Shown here: positions 1-5,930 of the stretch, piece after piece | Numbering within the stretch: position 1 is the first letter of the stretch | Layout: every line of letters begins with the position of its first letter | NCBI GenBank assembly: GCA_905372875.1 | Contig: CAJPQU010000119.1 | Coordinates: forward strand, 1-6,222 | Reading direction: 5' to 3' | Source of the DNA: an uncultured Schwartzia sp. | GTDB lineage: Bacteria > Bacillota > Negativicutes > Selenomonadales > Selenomonadaceae | DNA length: 6,222 bases | Position numbers and translations under genes: made by a program | The notes under the pieces: generated by a model | The model's database searches: none | Told to the model about the DNA's origin: nothing | The model's input: only the letters and a program-made list of their open reading frames with translations

Positions 1-528
1 CTCTCCGTGGCGCGGGAACGGGAATTAGGCACCTTTGATCAGCTTCTGGTCACGCCGCTTTCGCCCACCGAGATCCTCATCGGGAAAGCGTTGCCGCCCA
101 CCCTCATCGGCCTTTTCCAGAGCACGGCGCTTCTCATCATCGCCCGCTTTTGGTTCGACATCCCCTTTGCCGGCTCGCTGCCCCTTTTTTATTTCGCTCT
201 GCTCATCTTCGTCCTCAGCTCCACCGGCATCGGCCTCACCATCTCCGCTATTGCTGACAACATGCAACAGGTCTTAGTTTACGTTTTTGTCCTCATTCTC
301 CCGCTGGCCCTTCTCTCCGGCATCGTTACCCCCATCCGCAACATGCCGGAGGCTCTTCAGATCCTTACTTACGCCGATCCGCTGCGCTTCGCGGTCGAAT
401 GTGTCCGCCGCATTTACCTGGAAGGGGCCGGCTTTTACGACATCGCCCCCAACTTCATCCCCATGCTCGCCGTTGCCGCCGTCACGCTTCCCTTGGCTGG
501 CTGGCTCTTTCGCCATAAAACCACGTGA
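1..528 (+). CDS. ABC-2 type transporter permease, C-terminal part (5' end outside window)
   Basis: This is the C-terminal 175 residues of an integral membrane permease of the ABC-2 family (YhhJ/YbhR/YbhS-like), which works with an ATPase and usually a membrane-fusion protein to export drugs or other substrates across the inner membrane. The frame is open from base 1, so the GTG at 7 is probably internal. The early stretch RERELGTFDQLLVTPLSPTE is the family's hallmark cytoplasmic motif before the later helices. Four hydrophobic segments follow: around PPTLIGLFQSTALLIIARFW, FYFALLIFVLSSTGIGLTIS, VLVYVFVLILPLALLSGIV and IPMLAVAAVTLPLAGWLF. The segment YADPLRFAVECVRRIYLEGAG is the usual loop before the last helix. 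The protein ends in a short basic tail (FRHKTT) at TGA 526-528. Full-length relatives have roughly 370 residues, so about half is missing. Substrate cannot be told from this part. No clear terminator follows before the tRNA promoter. Confidence 0.93.
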   Translation, partial: LSVARERELGTFDQLLVTPLSPTEILIGKALPPTLIGLFQSTALLIIARFWFDIPFAGSLPLFYFALLIFVLSSTGIGLTISAIADNMQQVLVYVFVLILPLALLSGIVTPIRNMPEALQILTYADPLRFAVECVRRIYLEGAGFYDIAPNFIPMLAVAAVTLPLAGWLFRHKTT

Positions 529-640
529 GGAAAACACACGTCTTGGGGCGGGGCGAGGGGGTACCGCCTGACGATGTCATTGCCTTGACACGGACAGACC
601 AAATCATAGCGGTCCAGGCGTGTGTCCCTACAGGCGCAGG

Positions 641-669
641 TTTACAGACCTTGGGGAGTATGGTATACT
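641..669 (+). promoter_or_regulatory. Sigma-A type promoter for tRNA-Ser
   Basis: A TTTACA -35 box (641-646) and a TATACT -10 box (664-669) are separated by the ideal 17 bp, with an extended -10 TG at 661-662. The predicted start near 676 lies about 9 bases before the mature tRNA 5' end, as expected for a tRNA transcript with a short leader. A separate TTGACA at 585-590 has no -10 at a usable distance. Confidence 0.75.
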
Positions 670-684
670 ATCCTCTGTTCAAAA

Positions 685-774
<90 letters not shown>

Positions 775-780
775 AATGAT

Positions 781-813
781 AAGGCTTCCGAGGATTTTCC
801 TCGGAAGCCTTTT
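781..813 (+). terminator. Intrinsic terminator of tRNA-Ser
   Basis: A 13-bp perfect stem pairs 781-793 (AAGGCTTCCGAGG) with 799-811 around the loop ATTTT and ends in TTTT (810-813). It begins only 8 bases after the tRNA CCA. The T-run is short, and a second, stronger hairpin follows at 817-861. Confidence 0.8.
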
Positions 814-816
814 ACA

Positions 817-861
817 CAATAAAAAAGCCCGCGCCAATTTTTGGCGCGGGCTTTTTTATTG
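817..861. terminator. Bidirectional intrinsic terminator between tRNA-Ser and dps
   Basis: A perfect 21-bp inverted repeat pairs 817-837 with 841-861 around a TTT loop. The core GCCCGCGCC/GGCGCGGGC is flanked by six A's on the left and six T's on the right, so either strand gives a GC-rich hairpin followed by a U-run. It lies 6 bases past the dps stop codon (dps runs leftward) and backs up the tRNA terminator from the other side. Confidence 0.92.
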
Positions 862-867
862 TTTTTG

Positions 868-1296
868 TTACATCAGGCACTGGGAGATCATCCAGACCGC
901 TTTGCGATAGGTGGCGATGAAGTCGTCCATCTTGGCGGAGATGAGGTAATTGTCGGCCTTATCGGCGTCAGCTTTGAGTTCCTCCGCGTTCTTTAAGAGG
1001 TACTTAAAGTCTTTCAGGATGTCGGAGAAGACGGCGTTCACGTCCGTGTAGTCCCCCGAGGTCTCTTTAATCTTCGTCAGGGCCGTAAACTCCGCGACGC
1101 GGGATACGGGCTTAAAGCCGCTCATCAGGGACGTCTCAGCCACTTCATCGATCTGCTCGTTGATGGCGTCGTAGTATTCTTCCAGCTTGGCATGCGCCTG
1201 GAAGAAGGCGCTCCCCTTCACATACCAGTGATAGCTCTGCAGCTTGTGGTAGAAGACCACCAGATCCGACAGCAATACGTTCATTTTCTTTTCCAT
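868..1296 (-). CDS. dps: Dps/ferritin-like DNA-protection and iron-storage protein
   Basis: A 142-residue Dps-family protein. Such proteins form 12-subunit shells that oxidise Fe(II) with hydrogen peroxide, store the iron as mineral and so limit Fenton chemistry in the cytoplasm; some also bind DNA. The family pattern is plain: DLVVFYHKLQSYHWYVKG, then FFQAHAKLEEYYDAINEQIDEVAE. The ferroxidase ligands fall at the expected spacing: H23, H35 (12 later), E39, D50 and E54 (15 and 19 after H35), matching E. coli H51/H63/D67/D78/E82 with Glu in place of D67. The length is typical of the short Bacillota Dps forms, without the long basic N-terminal tail of E. coli Dps, so DNA binding is uncertain. 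The start ATG (1294-1296) has GAGGA at 1304-1308, 7 bases upstream. A possible weak -10 (GATAAT, 1329-1324 on this strand) lies upstream, but I see no good -35. The gene is divergent from the AraC regulator and ends at the shared terminator. Confidence 0.93.
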   Translation of the reverse strand: MEKKMNVLLSDLVVFYHKLQSYHWYVKGSAFFQAHAKLEEYYDAINEQIDEVAETSLMSGFKPVSRVAEFTALTKIKETSGDYTDVNAVFSDILKDFKYLLKNAEELKADADKADNYLISAKMDDFIATYRKAVWMISQCLM

Positions 1297-1367
1297 AATA
1301 CATTCCTCGCTTTCTTTGTCAGAGATTATCTATTTTTTGTGAACCTCTCGGAAGTTTCCCTCCGGGA

Positions 1368-1396
1368 TTGACTATGGTTGTATTATATGCTATAAA
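1368..1396 (+). promoter_or_regulatory. Promoter of the AraC-family regulator gene
   Basis: TTGACT (1368-1373) and TATAAA (1391-1396) are separated by exactly 17 bp, with an extended -10 TG at 1388-1389. Transcription would start near 1402-1403, leaving a leader of about 67 bases before the ATG at 1470. The leader contains a 14-bp palindrome (1427-1440). Confidence 0.72.
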
Positions 1397-1426
1397 ATAA
1401 GGGAAATATAGTATTATATTGCCGAA

Positions 1427-1440
1427 AAATAATATTATTT
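1427..1440. repeat. 14-bp perfect AT palindrome, candidate operator
   Basis: AAATAATATTATTT is a perfect inverted repeat in the leader of the AraC-family gene, just downstream of its predicted transcription start and inside the divergent dps/araC control region. It loosely resembles the 7-1-7 boxes bound by Fur/PerR proteins (TTATAATnATTATAA in PerR) but lacks the central spacer base. Given the very AT-rich surroundings it could be chance. Nearby, the 8-mer TATTATAT occurs twice, at 1381-1388 and 1412-1419. Confidence 0.35.
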
Positions 1441-1469
1441 AATTTTTTGGAGAGAAATGAGGAAAATTT

Positions 1470-2339
1470 ATGCGAGGCAGAGAAAAAGCGCTTCAGATCG
1501 AGAAGTACACCTTTGGAGACATTCCGGCGGTGTTTGAGCACAAGGTGGTGAAGTCATCCCCCACGGGGCAGGAGATTGCTCATTGGCACAGTCAGGTAGA
1601 GCTGATCCGCGTGCTGGACGGGCACATTCACTGCCACGTGAATCATTCCGATTTCCGCCTGGGGCCGGGGGAGTTCTGCTTTATTAATTTAGGGCAGCTT
1701 CATCGCGTGTACAATACGGAAGAGAGGCCCTGCGAATTGGAGGTTTTAGGGGTGAGCCCGGAGCTTTTGTCACAGAATAAGAAGGTTTTCGATGCTTACA
1801 TTTCGCCGGTCATCAGCGACGGCTCCTTCACGCACGTTCGCGTGGGGGGGAAAAACGGCTTTGCGAAGGTGATTGAGCGGATGATGGAGGAGCTTTGCGG
1901 CATCGCCAAAGAAAAGCCCCCCGGCTTTGAACTGGAGGCGGTGGGGGTGATCTACCTCATCTTTCGGCGGCTGTACATGCTCTATTCGGCTCCTCGAGAG
2001 CCGCATCCTCTGGATAACGATGTTTCTCTTCAGCGGCGCATGACGGCCTTCATCTACGAGCATTACAGCGAGAAGCTCACCTTGGAGGACATCGCTCGGG
2101 CGGGGGTGGTCAGCCCTTCGAAATGCACGGCGCTTTTCCGGAAATATACCCAGAAATCGCCGGTGAATTTTCTCATCAGCTACCGCTTGGAGATGGGGAG
2201 CCGCCTCCTCGCGGAAACGGCGAAGCCTATTTCAGAAATCTCCCAGGACTGCGGCTTTTCCCAGCAGAGTTATTTCAATCGCATGTTCCTGCGGGAATTT
2301 GGCTGCACCCCGCGGGAATGGAGAAAGAGGGCCGGATGA
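1470..2339 (+). CDS. AraC-family transcriptional regulator with N-terminal cupin domain
   Basis: A 289-residue DNA-binding regulator. Residues about 15-95 form an AraC-type cupin sensor domain. Its beta-barrel signature is visible as HWHSQVELIRVLDGHIHCHV (38-57), followed by LGPGEFCFINLGQLHRV (64-80), with histidines H38, H40 and H78 that in cupins can line the ligand or metal pocket. Residues about 188-287 are the double helix-turn-helix domain: helix-turn-helix 1 around LTLEDIARAGVVSPSKCTAL (203-222) and the second around ISEISQDCGFSQQSYFNRMF (254-273), followed by the conserved FGCTPREWRK end. The protein is of normal length for the family. The start ATG has GAGG at 1459-1462, 7 bases upstream. 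Its effector is unknown; carbohydrate, metal or stress signals are all possible. It is divergent from dps and 148 bases upstream of the HdeD-like start, so it may control either neighbour. No clear terminator follows it, so readthrough into the HdeD-like gene is possible. Confidence 0.93.
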   Translation: MRGREKALQIEKYTFGDIPAVFEHKVVKSSPTGQEIAHWHSQVELIRVLDGHIHCHVNHSDFRLGPGEFCFINLGQLHRVYNTEERPCELEVLGVSPELLSQNKKVFDAYISPVISDGSFTHVRVGGKNGFAKVIERMMEELCGIAKEKPPGFELEAVGVIYLIFRRLYMLYSAPREPHPLDNDVSLQRRMTAFIYEHYSEKLTLEDIARAGVVSPSKCTALFRKYTQKSPVNFLISYRLEMGSRLLAETAKPISEISQDCGFSQQSYFNRMFLREFGCTPREWRKRAG

Positions 2340-2393
2340 GGCGGTAATTTCAGGGAAGTTTAAGAATTTTCTCAGACGGCGGAGGCAGGAATT

Positions 2394-2421
2394 TTGACAC
2401 TGGGGACGAAAGCGTTATATA
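2394..2421 (+). promoter_or_regulatory. Promoter of the HdeD-like gene
   Basis: A perfect TTGACA -35 (2394-2399) is followed after 16 bp by TATATA (2416-2421). Transcription would start near 2428 and give a leader of about 60 bases. The AT repeat allows the -10 to be placed two bases further right (TATATG, 18-bp spacing) as well. Confidence 0.65.
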
Positions 2422-2487
2422 TGGATAGAGAGAAAGAGCGGGAATTAGGTGCTGAGGTTGTTGACGGCGAAGGAGGAAGGCGCAACC

Positions 2488-3036
2488 ATGGGTACGGGAT
2501 ATAAAATCTTTTCGGCACTGTTAGGGATTGCCATGATCATTGGCGGAATTTACTGTCTCATGATGCCGGAGATGCCTTTTCTGGCGCTCGGCTGGATCGT
2601 GGCGGTCAGTATGATCGTTGACGGAGTGGTGAACATCGCTACGTGGAGTGTTCGAAGGAAGCTGGGATTTGCCGACGGTTGGACACTGCTGGGAGCGGTG
2701 TTCTCCCTGGGTTTCGGGGGCCTTTTGATTGCCAGCGAAACAATGCAGTTGGCTGTAGATATTGTGATTGCTTATATGGCGGCGGTTTGGATCCTTTGGA
2801 TCGGGATATTGCGCATGGCGCGCGCGGCCCAGCTGCGCCATATTCATAATCAGTTGATTGCCAGTGGGATCGCAAAACATTGGTGGCTCGTCATGCTTAC
2901 CGGGATCCTGCTGATTGTGGTGGGGATTTTCAGTCTTATCAATCCGGGCATCATGGGCATTACCATCGGGCTCCTGATCGGCATTGATATTCTGTTTGTC
3001 GGGATCAATGCGATCGTCGTCAGCTGCATCGCGTAA
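2488..3036 (+). CDS. HdeD/DUF308-family integral membrane protein
   Basis: A 182-residue protein of six hydrophobic helices (about 5-25, 28-52, 64-83, 86-109, 131-151 and 155-180). The three hairpin-like pairs resemble one another, as in the HdeD family: a helix, a short Pro/Asn-containing turn (MMPEMP at 25-30, LINPGIMG at 150-157), then a helix. In E. coli HdeD is an inner-membrane protein of the acid-fitness island that helps survival in acid at high cell density; most family members elsewhere have no known job. The basic loop RMARAAQLRHIHNQL (109-123) between helices 4 and 5 is the only long polar segment and is probably cytoplasmic. I chose ATG 2488 because AGGAGG (2471-2476) and AAGG (2477-2480) lie before it at 11 and 7 bases. 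An upstream in-frame GTG (2449) would add 13 residues but has no proper ribosome site. It has its own promoter and a strong terminator, so it is probably monocistronic, next to a possible AraC-type regulator. Confidence 0.85.
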   Translation: MGTGYKIFSALLGIAMIIGGIYCLMMPEMPFLALGWIVAVSMIVDGVVNIATWSVRRKLGFADGWTLLGAVFSLGFGGLLIASETMQLAVDIVIAYMAAVWILWIGILRMARAAQLRHIHNQLIASGIAKHWWLVMLTGILLIVVGIFSLINPGIMGITIGLLIGIDILFVGINAIVVSCIA

Positions 3037-3064
3037 ACGTATGGCATTCGCTCTTTTCGTGTAA

Positions 3065-3104
3065 AAAAACAGGGTCCCTCCGCCAATGGAGGGGCCCTGT
3101 TTTT
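3065..3104. terminator. Intrinsic terminator after the HdeD-like gene (bidirectional in form)
   Basis: The stem pairs 3065-3081 (AAAAACAGGGTCCCTCC) with 3088-3104 around the loop GCCAAT. All pairs are Watson-Crick except one T-G wobble (3075/3094). It ends in TTTTT (3100-3104) and is preceded by seven A's (3063-3069), so it could also stop transcription on the other strand. It lies 28 bases after the stop codon. Confidence 0.92.
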
Positions 3105-3105
3105 A

Positions 3106-3420
3106 CGTTAAAGAATGGCAGGGGATCCCTTGCGGCACATAGGCAGGGGGCGAACGGGGTGCCCGTGGTTTCCCTTCTGCATGTGGCCGCATGTTCAGGC
3201 AAATTTTATTTTGGGTTGTACAATGGACAGCGACGGAAAATGGCCCGATGTGACGGACAGGGATCGAGCGAAGGAGAGGGCGTTATGGGCGGATATCTTG
3301 ATGGCTTATGATTCAAGCCGGGGAGAGAATTATGTGAACAGATAGTGAAAATCCCGCCCGGGGCAATCCCGAGACGGTGGCCGAATTTATCCCAATTATG
3401 AAAAAATCAATCACATCTTC
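3106..3420. other. Intergenic stretch with no convincing gene
   Basis: Between the HdeD-like terminator and the fumC promoter I find no supported gene. A 76-codon open frame (3115-3345, +) has no ribosome site before its ATG, and its translation has mixed, low-complexity character and resembles nothing I know. An internal ATG at 3223 also lacks a ribosome site. The one well-formed translation start is ATG 3285, with AAGGAG at 3271-3276 and 8-base spacing, but it encodes only MGGYLDGL before TGA. A few bases on, GGGGAG (3320-3325) precedes an ATG directly followed by TGA (3332-3337). The frame then stays open from 3312 to the TGA at 3399-3401 without a start codon. This could be the wreck of a small gene or chance. 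No hairpin with a T-run and no tRNA-like fold is evident here. Confidence 0.5.
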
Positions 3421-3448
3421 TTGATTTTTGCCTCTTGTTGAGTATAAT
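3421..3448 (+). promoter_or_regulatory. Promoter of fumC
   Basis: TTGATT (3421-3426) and a perfect TATAAT (3443-3448) are separated by 16 bp. Transcription would start near 3455, giving a leader of under 40 bases before the ATG at 3492. This position rules out the in-frame TTG at 3435 as a translation start, because it would not be on the transcript. Confidence 0.75.
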
Positions 3449-3491
3449 TATCAGTAAGAGGTTTATTTTTTTGCAGACAGGAGTGATGGCT

Positions 3492-4856
3492 ATGGAGTAC
3501 AGAATGGAACATGATTCTTTGGGCGAGGTGCGGGTGCCGGCAGATAAGCTCTGGGGGGCGCAGACCCAGCGCAGCCACGAGAATTTTCCCATCGGCACGG
3601 AGAAAATTCCCCCGGAGGTCATTCGAGCCTTTGCAATCCTCAAAAAAGGTGCGGCCTTCGCCAATAAGAATTTGGGCAAATTGGACGAAGAACGCCAGGC
3701 CCTCATTGCCAAGGTGTGCGACGAGATCCTGGCGGGTTCGCTGGACGATCAGTTCCCGTTGTCCGTGTGGCAGACGGGCAGCGGCACCCAGTCAAACATG
3801 AATGTCAATGAAGTCATCGCCAATCGGGGGAATCAGTTGGCGGGGAAGGCTCTGCTTCATCCGAATGATCACTGCAACATGTCCCAGAGTTCCAACGATA
3901 CTTTCCCTACGGCCATGCACATCGCCGCCGCCGTCGCCATTGTGGACGATCTTCTCCCTGCCATCGACGCGCTGGCGGCGACTTTTGGCGACCTGATGAA
4001 GGAGAACGAGGGCATCGTCAAGACGGGCCGGACGCACCTTCAGGATGCGGTGCCCATCTCTTTTTCACAGGAGATCAGCGGCTGGAAAAGCATGCTGGAA
4101 GAATCGCGGAGCATGATCGAAGCGAGCCTGCCGTATCTGAAAAAGCTGGCCTTGGGCGGCACGGCGGTGGGCACCGGCCTCAACGCGCCGAAGGGGTTTG
4201 CCGAGGAAGCGGCGCGCATCATCGGCGAACTCACGGGCCTTGATTTCATCACCGCGCCGAATAAATTCCACGCCCTTACCAGCAAGGATGAAATGGTCTT
4301 CGCGCACGGGGCCCTCAAAGGGCTGGCGGCGAACATGATGAAGATCGCCAACGACATCCGCTGGCTGGGAAGCGGCCCTCGCTGCGGGCTGGGCGAGATC
4401 TTCATTCCCGCCAACGAGCCGGGCAGCTCCATCATGCCGGGCAAGGTCAATCCCACCCAGTGCGAATCCGTCACCATGGTGGCGGTGCAGGTGATGGCCA
4501 ACGACACCGCCGTGGGCATCGCGGCCTCTCAGGGGAATTTTGAGCTGAACGTCTTCATGCCCGTCATCATCCACGCTTTTCTCCAGTCGGTGCGGCTTTT
4601 GGCCGACTCGCTGCGCTCCTTTAACAAGCGCTGCGTGAAAGGGATCAAGGCGAACAAGGAAAAAATGCACGAAAATCTCCACCGCTCTCTCATGCTGGTC
4701 ACGGCGTTGAATCCGGTGATCGGCTACGAACACGCCGCCAAGACGGCCCAGAAAGCCTACAAGGAGAATATTTCCCTCAAGGAAGCCTGCGTCGGCCTCG
4801 GCTACCTTACGCCGGAAAAATTTGACGAGGTATTCCATCCCGAGGAAATGATCTGA
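3492..4856 (+). CDS. fumC: Fumarate hydratase, class II (fumarase C)
   Basis: A complete 454-residue class II fumarase (EC 4.2.1.2), a cytoplasmic, iron-sulfur-free homotetramer that interconverts fumarate and L-malate in the TCA cycle or its reductive branch. All signature regions are present in order: TGSGTQSNMNVNEVIANR (95-112), SSNDTFPTAMH (133-143), KTGRTHLQDAVPISFSQEI (177-195) with the active-site His at 182, GGTAVGTGLNAPKGF (222-236), and the superfamily signature GSSIMPGKVNPTQCE (311-325) with the catalytic serine of this loop at 312. These match E. coli H188 and S318 with a constant offset of six. Aspartase, the closest alternative, is less likely because the fumarase-type wording is very close throughout, but substrate preference is inferred. 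I chose ATG 3492, which has CAGGAG (3478-3483) 8 bases upstream; ATG 3486 would be only 2 bases from that site. The gene has its own promoter and terminator. A 6-bp hairpin (4856-4870) just after the stop lacks a T-run. Confidence 0.97.
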   Translation: MEYRMEHDSLGEVRVPADKLWGAQTQRSHENFPIGTEKIPPEVIRAFAILKKGAAFANKNLGKLDEERQALIAKVCDEILAGSLDDQFPLSVWQTGSGTQSNMNVNEVIANRGNQLAGKALLHPNDHCNMSQSSNDTFPTAMHIAAAVAIVDDLLPAIDALAATFGDLMKENEGIVKTGRTHLQDAVPISFSQEISGWKSMLEESRSMIEASLPYLKKLALGGTAVGTGLNAPKGFAEEAARIIGELTGLDFITAPNKFHALTSKDEMVFAHGALKGLAANMMKIANDIRWLGSGPRCGLGEIFIPANEPGSSIMPGKVNPTQCESVTMVAVQVMANDTAVGIAASQGNFELNVFMPVIIHAFLQSVRLLADSLRSFNKRCVKGIKANKEKMHENLHRSLMLVTALNPVIGYEHAAKTAQKAYKENISLKEACVGLGYLTPEKFDEVFHPEEMI

Positions 4857-4954
4857 AGGCGTTCCGCCTTGAAAGCTGTCTTTCGTTTTCGAGGCGGCAG
4901 CAAAATCGCTGGTCGTCTAACGAACGTTTGCGGTAAAGGAATATCGATATAAAA

Positions 4955-5007
4955 GGGCCCTCGCCGCATGGAACCTGGCAGTTCCGGCGGCGAGGGCCGT
5001 ATATTTT
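4955..5007. terminator. Shared terminator between convergent fumC and the YrbL-like gene
   Basis: An 11-bp GC-rich stem pairs 4956-4966 (GGCCCTCGCCG) with 4988-4998. It continues, past a small internal loop, into a second stem GGAAC (4970-4974)/GTTCC (4981-4985) with loop CTGGCA. On the plus strand the stem is followed by GTATATTTT (4999-5007). On the minus strand GGGCCC is followed directly by TTTTATAT. It can therefore end both transcripts. It sits about 100 bases past fumC and 74 bases past the YrbL-like stop. The rest of the 224-base gap shows nothing else I can name. Confidence 0.75.
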
Positions 5008-5080
5008 GCGTTAGAAAGGATATTCATAAAAAGCGGACGTTACACGCCCGGGGCAAACAGCGCGGGGACGAGAAATCTCT

Positions 5081-5740
5081 TTAGGGGCCGTACAGGATAG
5101 CGGCGATGGAGTCGTCAATGAGCCAGGGGTATTGCCAGTGCAGGTCGGAAACGAAGCGCTGCCAGTAGCGTTTCACATGGTGCAGGGCCAGCGTGTCGAC
5201 GTAAAAGAGCAGGGGAATAAAGACGGGACTGCCGATATTATCGACGATGCGCAGGCAGTAGGAATCTGCCGATACGAGCTGCACGCAGAAATTGCCGGGT
5301 TCCATGTTGCTGGTGATGATCTTTTCCCGAAACAAAAAGTAGCGAAAGGTGACCATGCCGGCGATCACCGCGTTGCGGTCGATCTGCGGCAAAGAACGGA
5401 GCCGGTCGATATGGTCCTGAAAGGTCAAACTGTCGTGCCCGTCAAAATCGCGAATGCGTTCAAAGACATAACCGATGCCGCCGCCGGTCAGGGGACAGGC
5501 GCCGTAATACTCTGTCAGGAGCGTGGACGTGAGGCCGCGCTTTTCTCGGCTCCGACGGTAGCGCAGCTCTTTTTGCCAGTCTTTATCTTCTGCTCCGTAG
5601 TGGAGAACCTTCACGCAGCGGGATTCGTCCCGCGGATGGACGTAGACTTTTTTATGACCGCCGGCGCCGATGAGAAGATCGGCGGTAAGCGTCAGCGGCG
5701 GGCCGGTGACGGTCTCGTGGAGCGTCTGATTCCACATCAT
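5081..5740 (-). CDS. yrbL: YrbL family (PhoP regulatory network, PF10707) kinase-like protein
   Basis: A 219-residue protein that I recognise as YrbL-like. The N-terminal half has LLIGAGGHKKVYVHPRDESRC (22-42), like the YrbL start IGxGxxRxCYxHPxxxxxC, then VKVL with the Lys at 44 and KEL with the Glu at 58. ACPLTGGGIGYVFERIRDFDG (81-101) and IITSNMEPGNFCV (141-153) follow, and IVDNIGSPVFIPL (165-177) matches the family's CDNIG...IPL region. The layout is that of a small protein-kinase-like fold: glycine loop, Lys, Glu, N150 and D167. At the place of the catalytic Asp there is N145, and as I recall E. coli YrbL lacks Asp there too, so it may be a pseudokinase or use unusual chemistry. In enterobacteria yrbL is controlled by PhoP/BasR; its biochemical role is unknown. 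The first ATG (5738-5740) has AGGAG 5 bases upstream; the second, adjacent ATG would give 8. It converges on fumC. Confidence 0.85.
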   Translation of the reverse strand: MMWNQTLHETVTGPPLTLTADLLIGAGGHKKVYVHPRDESRCVKVLHYGAEDKDWQKELRYRRSREKRGLTSTLLTEYYGACPLTGGGIGYVFERIRDFDGHDSLTFQDHIDRLRSLPQIDRNAVIAGMVTFRYFLFREKIITSNMEPGNFCVQLVSADSYCLRIVDNIGSPVFIPLLFYVDTLALHHVKRYWQRFVSDLHWQYPWLIDDSIAAILYGP

Positions 5741-5801
5741 AGTGTCTCCTCTTACACATCATGGTGCCCCTTCAGCAAATTCTTATCGGTAGTTTTCTTT
5801 T

Positions 5802-5830
5802 ATTATACCAGATAGGCACATGAAATATAA
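5802..5830 (-). promoter_or_regulatory. Promoter of the YrbL-like gene
   Basis: On the minus strand a perfect TATAAT (5807-5802) is preceded by TGG, an extended -10. A weak TTATAT (5830-5825) lies 17 bp upstream as -35. The extended -10 probably compensates for it. The leader would be about 55 bases long. Confidence 0.6.
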
Positions 5831-5930
5831 GCGGAGGTAAATTAATTTATTGTGAAATCTTATCATTAGATCAGAGGTTTTTCCTGAGGAAGGCATTTGC
5901 CAGCCCGCTGTCTGCCTTCTCGGGCCGGCG

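Noticed and set aside
585..613. TTGACA at 585-590 as a tRNA or other promoter
   Set aside because: No -10-like hexamer sits 15-19 bp downstream; the 641-669 promoter fits much better.
534..625. Long-range pairing of ACACACG (534-540) with CGTGTGT (619-625), a possible leader structure
   Set aside because: The stem is short, the loop is over 70 bases, and extension needs wobbles and mismatches; probably chance.
1457..1537. Short out-of-frame ORF starting at ATG 1457, overlapping the start of the AraC gene, as a leader peptide
   Set aside because: Its ribosome site would be only about 2 bases from the ATG, and the GAGG before ATG 1470 serves the real gene.
3115..3345. A 76-residue protein on the plus strand
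   Set aside because: No ribosome site before either ATG, no recognisable motif, and the sequence is close behind a terminator without a clear promoter.
3435..3491. In-frame N-terminal extension of FumC from TTG 3435
   Set aside because: It overlaps the -10 box of the predicted promoter and the added residues are not fumarase-like; AGGAG fits ATG 3492.
4065..4838. Long open frame on the minus strand inside fumC (257 codons)
   Set aside because: It is a shadow of the GC-rich fumC coding strand; its translation is rich in Arg/His/Asp without family motifs, and fumC is unambiguous.
5132..5815. 227-codon open frame on the plus strand opposite the YrbL-like gene
   Set aside because: The minus strand carries clear family motifs, a ribosome site and a promoter; the plus frame has none.
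5833..5866. GGAGGT at 5833-5838 as the ribosome site of a small gene
   Set aside because: The only TTG/GTG starts at usable spacing (5850, 5852) run into stop codons within a few triplets.
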